Shown: piece by piece, positions 1 through 4,985 of the stretch | Numbering within the stretch: the stretch's first letter is position 1 | Layout of the letters: each line of letters starts with the position of its first letter | Assembly (NCBI GenBank): GCA_002509495.1 | Contig: DAEV01000030.1 | Span: 1-5,285, forward strand | DNA length: 5,285 bases | Source of the DNA: Methanolinea sp. UBA473 | Lineage (GTDB): Archaea > Halobacteriota > Methanomicrobia > Methanomicrobiales > Methanospirillaceae | Direction of reading: 5' to 3' | Program-made: the position numbers and the translations under genes | The notes under the pieces: generated by a model | Databases searched by the model: none | Told to the model about the DNA's origin: nothing | The model's input: only the letters and a program-made list of their open reading frames with translations

Positions 1-703
1 CGTCTGCTCCCATCTGCATCATCATGGCCGCATCGGACGGCGTGGCAATGCCCCCGGCAGAGAAGTTCACCACCGGGAGCCTGCCCATCTTCACCGTCTC
101 CAGCAGGAGATCCGCGGGTGCTTCGAGTTCCCTTGCCCGACTGACGATCTCCTGCGAGCTCCTCCCCTGCAGGGCGCGGATCTCTCCCATGATGTTTCTC
201 ATATGCCGGACCGCTTCCACCACGTTCCCGGTCCCTGCTTCCCCTTTGGTCCGGATCATCGCAGCCCCTTCGTAGATGCGGCGGAGGGCCTCTCCCATGT
301 CCCGTGCCCCACAGACGAACGGGACTTTAAATCCCTTCTTATCGATATGGTATTCCTCATCCGCGGGTGTCAGCACCTCGCTCTCATCGATCATATCGAC
401 GCCGAGGGACTCGAGCACCTGGGCCTCCACGAAATGCCCGATGCGCACCTTACCCATCACCGGGATCGAAACGGCGTCCATGATCTCCACAATGACGGCC
501 GGGTCGGCCATCCGGGCTACACCGCCCGCTTTCCTGATATCCGCCGGGACCCGCTCCAGGGCCATGACTGCGACGGCCCCGGCCTCTTCGGCGATCGCCG
601 CCTGCTTCGCGTTGACCACATCCATGATCACCCCTCCCTTCTGCATGGATGCGAACCCGCGCTTCAGGAGCTCGGTGCCAAATCTCAGTTCCTCGAGTTT
701 CAT
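1..703 (-). CDS. pdxS: Pyridoxal 5'-phosphate synthase, PdxS lyase subunit (3' end missing)
   Basis: PdxS condenses ribose 5-phosphate (or ribulose 5-phosphate) and glyceraldehyde 3-phosphate with ammonia supplied by the glutaminase PdxT, making PLP directly in the cytoplasm. The 234 visible residues are a clear (beta/alpha)8 PdxS. The start MKLEELRFGTELLKRGFA and the VMDVVNAKQA-like block (IMDVVNAKQA, residues 26-35) are typical. D28, K85 (in VMGKVRIGH) and K153 (in RTKGEAGTGN) match the three catalytic residues Asp24, Lys81 and Lys149 of the bacterial enzyme at a constant offset of 4. The family is about 290-300 residues long, so roughly 60 C-terminal residues lie beyond the left edge. The ATG at 703 is chosen because it gives the canonical N-terminus. 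It begins 4 nt after the cbiB stop and has no recognisable ribosome binding site, so translation is probably coupled to cbiB. pdxT is not visible. Identification is near certain. Confidence 0.97.
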   Translation of the reverse strand, partial: MKLEELRFGTELLKRGFASMQKGGVIMDVVNAKQAAIAEEAGAVAVMALERVPADIRKAGGVARMADPAVIVEIMDAVSIPVMGKVRIGHFVEAQVLESLGVDMIDESEVLTPADEEYHIDKKGFKVPFVCGARDMGEALRRIYEGAAMIRTKGEAGTGNVVEAVRHMRNIMGEIRALQGRSSQEIVSRARELEAPADLLLETVKMGRLPVVNFSAGGIATPSDAAMMMQMGAD

Positions 704-707
704 AGGC

Positions 708-1631
708 TTATATTATTGGGATGGACAGGGCCAAAAACATTAGTACACCCATCAGGAGCAGAGTAAGAACAAGTGTGCAGACCCTGATGGCGGAGAGTAT
801 CTCCGGTCCTGCCTCTGCGAGCGTCCGGTCCCCGGGTCCGATCGTGTAGACCCCGGGCTTTTCGAACCGGATTCCGGTCCCGCCGGCCATCACCGCCATG
901 ACAAGGCCCCCGTTGAACCCGGGTCTCTTCCTCCCCTCCTGCCGCAGGCACCTCCAGGCTGGTCGGAATCTCGAAAGAGCTGCAAAATATACCAGAAGCA
1001 AACCGGCGGTGACCCGGGCCGGGATATAGTTCAACACGTCATCCGCCCTTGCAGAGAACCATCCCAGGCGCACCCTCTCGTCCCTGTATCCGAGCATGGC
1101 ATCCATTGTATTGGCAGCCCGGTATACCGCTGCGCCGGGAAGGCCGAATGCCGCGTAGAAACAGAGGGGTGATGTGATGCTGTCCACCAGGTTCTCGGTC
1201 ACGGATTCGTATGCTGCAGACAATACCTGTTCCTCCGTAAGGTTTGCTGTATCCCGGCTCACCAGGAGTTTAGCCCTCCCTCGTCCTGATTCCACTCCGT
1301 CCGGGAGGGCTTCGATTACCGAAAGCGCATGACTCTCCAGGGACCGCCATGCAAGACAGCTTTTCAGGAGAAGGGGGGCGGCAAATACCGCAAGAAACCA
1401 GGGGAGGTAAATCTCTGCCACCAGAAATGGCAATGCAAAGATTCCCGCGGTCAATATCCACATCAGCACCCCTGCAGGGAGCTGAAGGGATTCCCGGAAA
1501 CGTGCGGGCCTCCCCCACCAGCCAATGAAGCGCCCGAGCAAAGCGACGGGATGATAGCGGGAGTCGGGATCGCCTGTCAGGCGATCCACCAGAAGCGAGA
1601 GTGGGAGGACTATAACCCGGATCCATACCAT
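708..1631 (-). CDS. cbiB: Adenosylcobinamide-phosphate synthase (CbiB/CobD family), membrane protein
   Basis: CbiB attaches the aminopropanol arm (as its phosphate) to adenosylcobyric acid, giving adenosylcobinamide phosphate in cobalamin synthesis at the membrane. The 307-residue product fits the family length. Visible family blocks are DRLTGDP then HPV (residues 16-29), VSRDTANL (124-131), ESVTENLVDSITSPL (142-156), RAANTMDAMLGYR (171-183), ADDVLNYIPAR (196-206), and a late GGLVMAVMAGGTG then FEKPGVYTIG (241-265). Hydrophobic, probably membrane-spanning stretches lie near 4-15, 53-72, 74-92, 207-219 and 282-305. An upstream in-frame start at 1703 would add 24 residues, but the ATG at 1631 is preferred: GGTGA lies 5 nt before it and the family motif begins soon after. 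A GTG also overlaps that GGTGA and is less likely to be used. The usual proline-serine-proline-asparagine stretch before the GG/GW block reads PGFNGG here, a mild variation. Methanogens need corrinoid for methyl transfer, which fits. The gene sits 82 nt after the Trm112-like gene and 4 nt before pdxS. Confidence 0.94.
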   Translation of the reverse strand: MVWIRVIVLPLSLLVDRLTGDPDSRYHPVALLGRFIGWWGRPARFRESLQLPAGVLMWILTAGIFALPFLVAEIYLPWFLAVFAAPLLLKSCLAWRSLESHALSVIEALPDGVESGRGRAKLLVSRDTANLTEEQVLSAAYESVTENLVDSITSPLCFYAAFGLPGAAVYRAANTMDAMLGYRDERVRLGWFSARADDVLNYIPARVTAGLLLVYFAALSRFRPAWRCLRQEGRKRPGFNGGLVMAVMAGGTGIRFEKPGVYTIGPGDRTLAEAGPEILSAIRVCTLVLTLLLMGVLMFLALSIPII

Positions 1632-1636
1632 GGGGG

Positions 1637-1641
1637 TCACC
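1637..1641 (-). promoter_or_regulatory. Ribosome binding site of cbiB (GGTGA)
   Basis: GGTGA lies 5 nt before the ATG at 1631 and matches the archaeal Shine-Dalgarno core (part of GGAGGTGATC). It decides the start of cbiB over the longer open frame that begins at 1703. Confidence 0.75.
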
Positions 1642-1664
1642 AGAATAAAAGTGGAACCAGGGAC

Positions 1665-1698
1665 CTGGTGAAAAGAAATGGGGATCCTGCCAGGATCC
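1665..1698 (-). terminator. Possible terminator after the Trm112-like gene: palindrome plus T-rich tract
   Basis: A perfect 17-nt palindrome GGATCCTGCCAGGATCC (1682-1698) begins 16 nt beyond the Trm112-like stop codon. In the minus-strand transcript it can form a GGATCC stem with a 5-nt loop (longer if stacked). It is followed by CCCATTTCTTTTC (1681-1669), a T-rich but interrupted tract. This could terminate or attenuate transcription before cbiB. Archaeal termination depends mainly on T-runs rather than hairpins and this tract is weak, so read-through into cbiB is equally plausible. Confidence 0.35.
1682..1698. repeat. Perfect 17-nt palindrome with repeated GGATCC
   Basis: GGATCCTG and CAGGATCC flank a single central C, making a perfect dyad. 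The same bases also form a short tandem repeat: on the minus strand GCAGGATCC occurs twice, 2 nt apart. It lies in the spacer between the Trm112-like gene and cbiB, where it could be a terminator stem or a protein-binding dyad. Confidence 0.8.
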
Positions 1699-1713
1699 TG
1701 CAAGCGTCAGGGA

Positions 1714-1896
1714 TCATCTGGGCCTGGTTCGGGGGAGGAGATCGGGGATCCCCTCCTCGATGGGATACTCAACGCTGCAGGAGGCACAGTGCAGTTCCCC
1801 TTCAAGGATCTCCACGTCGTTCTCCTCCGTCACTCGAAGAGTCAAATCTCCCTTGCAAACGGGGCAGCAGAGGATGGGGAGCAGGCTCCTCTTCAT
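1714..1896 (-). CDS. Trm112-like zinc-ribbon protein (methyltransferase activator family)
   Basis: This 60-residue protein reads as a Trm112p/UPF0434-type small zinc protein. It opens MKRSLLPILCCPVCKGDL and carries two CxxC pairs, C11-P-V-C14 and C37-A-S-C40. The closing YPIEEGIPDLLP (residues 44-55) is the family signature. Trm112 proteins bind and stabilise SAM-dependent methyltransferases acting on tRNA, rRNA and release factor; the archaeal protein is known to partner several of them. Which enzyme it serves here cannot be told from the window. The start at 1896 is favoured over an upstream start at 2040, because the extension overlaps purA and reads as out-of-frame sequence, and because GAGGAG lies 4 nt before the ATG. 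The start overlaps the purA stop as ATGA, indicating translational coupling. A plain zinc-ribbon role cannot be ruled out. Confidence 0.88.
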   Translation of the reverse strand: MKRSLLPILCCPVCKGDLTLRVTEENDVEILEGELHCASCSVEYPIEEGIPDLLPRTRPR

Positions 1897-2903
1897 CGGT
1901 CTCCTCGCAAATCTATGATCTGAGAGACGTCGGGGCCGGTGGAGATGAGGGTGATCGGGCAGCCGATATCCTCCTCGGCCATCTTCAAAAATTCCCTGGC
2001 TTTGGGGGTAAGTTTCCCATACTCGGTAATTCCGAAACACGCGGAATCGACGCGGTCGATCCCCGTGATGGCCGCCTGGGTGCAGCCGTTGATCATCGCG
2101 GAGTAACGGGCCATTTCCCCATCCCAGCCCCCGATTCTCCTCTGCCGATGGGTCACGGTTCCGAATTCCTGGATCCCCATCTTGTCCGAGGTTGCCCTGT
2201 CCATCTCCGTGGAGAAGGGTCCCTCGCCTACTCTGGTAGGGTAGGCTTTGAATACCACGATCACGTCATCCACCCGGGTGGGTCCGACCCCGTTGTCTGC
2301 CGCGATCTGGGAGGCTGAGGTATCCTTGCTGGTCACGAAGGGATAGGTTCCAAAATAGAGCGAGATCCCGAATCCCTGCGTTCCTTCGAGGAGGACGTTC
2401 TCTCCCCGGTCCAGCGCTTCGTTGATCTCCCGCGGCACATCTGCCAGGTAGGGAGCCAGCTCGGGGACATCCCTGGCCTGCCTGGCTACGCGCATAACCC
2501 GGTCGGCATTGGCCGGTCCGCACCCGCTTCCGGTACTCCCGATCTTCTTGGCCAGGTACTCGCTCGACTTGTCCCTCTCGATATGGGATTCCTCGATGAC
2601 AGTGCAGCGGGTATCCACAAAGACCCTTCCCTGCACCTTGAGAAGGTCGACTTCCTGCTGAAGAACCCGGGGATCCACGAGGACCCCTGTTCCGATCATC
2701 AGCCGGGCGTCCGGGTATACGAATCCGGACGGGACCATGCGCACCCCGTACTCTTTCTCCCCCATCTTCACGGTGTGTCCGGCGTTGGGGCCAACCCCAC
2801 CCCGGGAGATGATAGTGGGATGATCCTGGTACGCGACATGGGCGACCACCTTGCCCTTTCCCTCATCCCCGAAAAATCCGCCGACTATAATGGTGCAACT
2901 CAT
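1893..2903 (-). CDS. purA: Adenylosuccinate synthetase, short archaeal type
   Basis: PurA joins IMP and aspartate using GTP to make adenylosuccinate, the first committed step to AMP, in the cytoplasm. With the ATG at 2903 the product is 336 residues, the usual archaeal size, lacking segments present in the roughly 430-residue bacterial form. Visible motifs are the P-loop GDEGKGK (12-18) with the catalytic Asp13, GGVGPNAGHT (35-44) with the catalytic His43, an IMP-binding GSTGSGCGPA (122-131), LEGTQGFGISLYFGTYPFVTS (172-192), KAYPTRVGEGPF (219-230), RRIGGWD (255-261), TGIDRVD (280-286) and STGPD (321-325). An in-frame GTG at 2918 would add five residues. The ATG is preferred because family proteins begin just before the first beta strand, but neither start has a strong ribosome binding site. 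It is the first gene of the left block and overlaps the Trm112-like gene by 4 nt. Confidence 0.97.
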   Translation of the reverse strand: MSCTIIVGGFFGDEGKGKVVAHVAYQDHPTIISRGGVGPNAGHTVKMGEKEYGVRMVPSGFVYPDARLMIGTGVLVDPRVLQQEVDLLKVQGRVFVDTRCTVIEESHIERDKSSEYLAKKIGSTGSGCGPANADRVMRVARQARDVPELAPYLADVPREINEALDRGENVLLEGTQGFGISLYFGTYPFVTSKDTSASQIAADNGVGPTRVDDVIVVFKAYPTRVGEGPFSTEMDRATSDKMGIQEFGTVTHRQRRIGGWDGEMARYSAMINGCTQAAITGIDRVDSACFGITEYGKLTPKAREFLKMAEEDIGCPITLISTGPDVSQIIDLRGDR

Positions 2904-2933
2904 GGTACGACCATCCACTATAGATCCGTAAAT

Positions 2934-2992
2934 GCCATAAAACTATACACACCGTCGATGGACCCTTCACGAACTTCCAGGGATATAAGTTG
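2934..2992 (-). promoter_or_regulatory. Candidate purA promoter elements (two alternative TATA-like boxes)
   Basis: Two A/T-rich boxes lie upstream of purA on the minus strand. CAACTTATATCC (2992-2981) would place the transcript start about 25 nt downstream, near 2960, giving a leader of about 57 nt. GTATAGTTTTATGG (2947-2934) would place it near 2915, giving a very short leader, consistent with the absence of a strong ribosome binding site before the ATG at 2903. Neither has a clear purine-rich BRE. The position is expected for a gene that follows a long gap, but the choice between them is a guess. Confidence 0.35.
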
Positions 2993-3143
2993 AAGGATCA
3001 TTCTGCCTGGGATCTCCTCCTTCACCAGGTTTTCCTTTTCATCCCTGGATACAAGGAGACCTCAATTGCATCAAGGAATCGGATTTGTGAAACGAAGACG
3101 AAAGGGATGAGAAGATCGTTGTAAATGCCAGGAACCCAGGATT

Positions 3144-3148
3144 AAAAA
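3144..3148 (-). terminator. Weak T-tract, possible terminator after the aminotransferase gene
   Basis: TTTTT in the context CTCATTTTTAATCC is the first uninterrupted T5 on the minus strand downstream of the aminotransferase stop, about 165 nt away. Archaeal RNA polymerase can stop at T-runs of this kind, but five T residues is the low end and no other support is visible. Confidence 0.25.
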
Positions 3149-3314
3149 TGAGGGTTGCTACTCCCGATTTCCATTGCTCGTTGCGCCGGAAGGAAAGAGG
3201 GAATCCCCTGAGAGATGGGGATGCGATTCTTTTTCAGACATTTCTCCCGGTTTCTAGGTCAGCTCGGTATTTCTCAGGCTATTCCATTGTTCTTGCGGAC
3301 ATTGGTCCATGAGA

Positions 3315-4475
3315 TCAGGAATGCCTGCCGATAAATACCTCTATCCTTTTCACCGCCTCGGTGAGATCCCTGCGGGAGACGGCATAGGCACAGCGGAGGT
3401 GATCCTGTCCCCCTTCGCCAAAGACACTGCCCGGAACAACTGCGACATGCTCCTCTTTTAAGAGTCCTTCTGCAAATTCCTGGTCAGACATCCCCGTTTT
3501 CTTCACTGAGGGGAACGCATAGAATGCCCCCTCGGGTATATGGCAGGGCAGGCCGATCCGGTTGAGGCTCTCAACAAACAGGTTTCTGCGGACCCTGTAC
3601 TCCCGCACCATGCGATCTTTCTCTTCCTCCCCCCTCCTTATTCCCTCGAGGGCCGCCACCTGCCCCATCGCGGGCGCACAGAGCATCACGTACTGGTGGA
3701 TCTTCAGCGCCGCCTCACACATCTCCTTCGGTGCGCAAAGGTATCCAATCCGCCACCCTGTCATCGCATATGCCTTCGAAAATCCGTTCAGGGTGATCGT
3801 TCTCTCTCTCAATTCCCCGACTGTCGCGGCCGCCGCATGGGACCCTTCATAGGTGAGCTCTGAATACACCTCGTCGCTGATAAGGACAAGGTCATGGTCG
3901 CATACGATATCGGCAATGGCAGAGAGGTCTTCCCTCCGCATCACGGCGCCGGACGGATTGTTCGGAAAGTTGATCACGAGTGCTTTGCTCTTTCCCGTGA
4001 CACGGTCCATCAGTCGATCGGGATTCAGGTGGAAATGATCCTTTTCGATGCAGGGTACCGGGACCGGGATTCCCCCCGCCAGGGTGACGCAGGGGGGATA
4101 AGAGACGTAGCACGGTTCGGCCACGAGTACTTCATCGCCTGGGTCCACTACTGCGCGGATGGCAATATCCAGGCCCTCGGACACGCCTGTGGTGATGATC
4201 ATCTCGTTGTCCGGATCGTAGGTCAGCCCGTAGCGATCCTTCAAATACCGGGACAGGGAGTCCCTCAGGGGCTTGATCCCCCGGTTCGGGGTGTAAGAGG
4301 TTCCTCCCTGTTCGATCGAGTAGATGCTGGCCTCACAAAGATTCCAGGGGGTGGAAAAGTCTGGTTCCCCAACCCCAAGGGAGATGACATCCTCCATGGT
4401 GAGGGCGAGGTCGAAGAATTTCCGGATTCCCGACGGAGGGATTACCCGGGCCCGCTCCGATACAAAATTCCTCAT
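3315..4475 (-). CDS. PLP-dependent class I aminotransferase (AspC/AlaT-like)
   Basis: This 386-residue cytoplasmic protein belongs to fold-type I, class I/II aminotransferases, which move amino groups between amino acids and 2-oxoacids. The N-terminus has the ISLGVGEPDFSTP block (31-43) and the SYTPNRGIKPLR block (60-71). PLP-binding and catalytic landmarks are NFPNNPSGA (169-177, Asn173 near the cofactor), SDEVY (200-204, Asp201 to the pyridine nitrogen), GFSKAYAMTGWRIGY (231-245, Schiff-base Lys234 and phosphate-binding Arg242), and HLRCAYAVS (359-367), where Arg361 should bind the substrate carboxylate. Length and motif order are complete. Such archaeal enzymes are usually annotated as aspartate aminotransferase, but alanine, aromatic or other substrates cannot be excluded from sequence, so no symbol is given. 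The ATG at 4475 follows GTGAGG, which overlaps the upstream regulator's stop 6 nt away; the two genes are probably co-translated. pdxS in the same window makes its cofactor. Confidence 0.95.
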   Translation of the reverse strand: MRNFVSERARVIPPSGIRKFFDLALTMEDVISLGVGEPDFSTPWNLCEASIYSIEQGGTSYTPNRGIKPLRDSLSRYLKDRYGLTYDPDNEMIITTGVSEGLDIAIRAVVDPGDEVLVAEPCYVSYPPCVTLAGGIPVPVPCIEKDHFHLNPDRLMDRVTGKSKALVINFPNNPSGAVMRREDLSAIADIVCDHDLVLISDEVYSELTYEGSHAAAATVGELRERTITLNGFSKAYAMTGWRIGYLCAPKEMCEAALKIHQYVMLCAPAMGQVAALEGIRRGEEEKDRMVREYRVRRNLFVESLNRIGLPCHIPEGAFYAFPSVKKTGMSDQEFAEGLLKEEHVAVVPGSVFGEGGQDHLRCAYAVSRRDLTEAVKRIEVFIGRHS

Positions 4476-4481
4476 GATCCC

Positions 4482-4973
4482 TCACAGGGTGTAGGGGATC
4501 CGTTCCCCGCCTTCTTTCTCGCAGAAGGTACGCCCGTTCTCCTTGTAAGTCTTCATGATGATATGGGTGGCCGTTTCACGGATCCGGTCCATAGGAGCAA
4601 TATACTCGGACACGAACCTGGCGACTTCCTGCATATTCTTTCCAGTCACCATGATCTGGAAGTCGTACGTGCCTGTGATAAGGCGCAGCGACTTCACCTG
4701 GCGGAACCGGCTGATGCGCTCGGCGATCCGGTCGTATCCATAGTCCCGTTCCGGATTTACCTTCAGCTCGATAATTGCTGCAACCTCTCCGTTCCCTGCC
4801 CTCTCCCAGTCGATCACCGTGGTGTAGCTCCGGATCGCGCCCGCTTCCTCAAGCGCCCTGATCCGCGATTCGATCTCTTCTGTTGCCAGCTCTGCCATGA
4901 CCGAGAGTTCCTGCGTGGTCAGACGGCTGTTCTCCTCCAGAAGCTGGAGTAGGAGAAGGTCTTTTGGATCCAT
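4482..4973 (-). CDS. Lrp/AsnC-family transcriptional regulator
   Basis: This 163-residue protein has the two-domain Lrp/AsnC layout. An N-terminal winged helix-turn-helix (about 1-55, starting MDPKDLLLLQLLEENSRL and ending with RALEEAGAIRSYTTVID) is followed by the ligand-binding RAM/AsnC domain (about 63-145), which includes the LITGTYDFQIMVTGKN turn (98-112). Members sense amino acids and form dimers to octamers. The segment that should be the recognition helix (about 29-38, LATEEIESRI) is strikingly acidic, with three glutamates and one arginine, so DNA binding may be unusual. A short C-terminal extension (146-163) follows the RAM domain. The start at 4973 is chosen over a longer frame from 5036 because it gives the canonical N-terminus and AGGTGA lies 7 nt upstream, inside the orc1 stop region. 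It sits directly before an aminotransferase, so it may respond to that enzyme's substrate or product; the target is unknown. Confidence 0.92.
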   Translation of the reverse strand: MDPKDLLLLQLLEENSRLTTQELSVMAELATEEIESRIRALEEAGAIRSYTTVIDWERAGNGEVAAIIELKVNPERDYGYDRIAERISRFRQVKSLRLITGTYDFQIMVTGKNMQEVARFVSEYIAPMDRIRETATHIIMKTYKENGRTFCEKEGGERIPYTL

Positions 4974-4979
4974 GAAGGT

Positions 4980-4985
4980 TTCACC
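4980..4985 (-). promoter_or_regulatory. Ribosome binding site of the Lrp-like gene, overlapping the orc1 stop
   Basis: AGGTGA on the minus strand (4985 to 4980) overlaps the last sense bases and TGA stop of the orc1/cdc6 gene and lies about 7 nt before the ATG at 4973. It fixes the start of the regulator and suggests coupling to orc1 translation. The exact boundary is uncertain by a base or two. Confidence 0.7.

Larger units (their letters stand above)
1632..1713 (-). promoter_or_regulatory. cbiB leader with competing inverted repeats around the ribosome binding site
   Basis: The 82-nt spacer before cbiB is unusually rich in complementary segments. In the minus-strand transcript TCACCAG (1671-1665) is the exact complement of CTGGTGA (1643-1637), and the second copy contains the GGTGA ribosome binding site (1641-1637). 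The first copy can also pair with the nearer CCTGGT (1661-1656), in the ACCAGG-TC-CCTGGT repeat, to form a small hairpin. The two pairings share bases and cannot coexist. The complementarity is seen directly. A regulatory role in exposing or hiding the binding site is inference. It does not resemble a known cobalamin riboswitch, being too short and lacking the conserved core. Confidence 0.35.
2919..3314. other. Intergenic gap of about 400 bp; no convincing gene
   Basis: This is the only long gap in the window. It separates the aminotransferase stop from purA. I find no tRNA, no conserved RNA and no full-length gene. It contains candidate purA promoter elements near its left end, a T5 tract on the minus strand (3148-3144), and a GGGGAT/ATCCCC hairpin followed by T5 on the plus strand (3203-3234). 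Short open frames exist on both strands: minus 3061-2918, minus 3144-3031 and plus 3091-3312. None has a good start and ribosome binding site together, and their third-position base use is mixed rather than G/C-rich like the neighbouring genes. They may be chance, or remnants of a decayed gene. Confidence 0.7.

Noticed and set aside
203..766. Plus-strand open frames of 187 and 155 residues over the left end
   Set aside because: They lie opposite pdxS, whose minus-strand reading matches a complete family pattern with catalytic residues. The plus-strand readings are low-complexity mirror frames of a G/C-rich gene.
1632..1703. A 24-residue N-terminal extension of CbiB
   Set aside because: The ATG at 1631 has a GGTGA at the right distance and gives the family N-terminus. 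The extension would run over the palindrome and T-rich spacer.
1329..2318. Plus-strand open frame of 329 residues
   Set aside because: It spans antisense to parts of cbiB, the Trm112-like gene and purA and crosses their boundaries. Its glycine/proline/arginine-rich reading resembles no protein family.
3080..3110. Part of an origin recognition box (GAAACGAA at about 3089-3096) in the gap
   Set aside because: Only a short core match is present, with no second inverted copy, no G-run and no A/T-rich unwinding element. An origin next to orc1 would be expected beyond the right edge.
3158..3241. A 27-residue minus-strand ORF preceded by CGGGAG
   Set aside because: The purine-rich motif is only about 2 nt from the ATG, the peptide is low in hydrophobic content, and base use is unlike the neighbours. 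Probably chance.
3254..3310. An 18-residue minus-strand ORF just after the aminotransferase stop
   Set aside because: Too short, with no ribosome binding site and no recognisable sequence.
3061..3314. C/D box guide RNA in the gap
   Set aside because: CTGA words occur, but I found no properly placed RTGATGA C box with matching D box on either strand.
3894..4952. Plus-strand open frame of 352 residues
   Set aside because: It is antisense to both the aminotransferase and the Lrp-like gene and crosses their junction; both minus-strand proteins are unambiguous.
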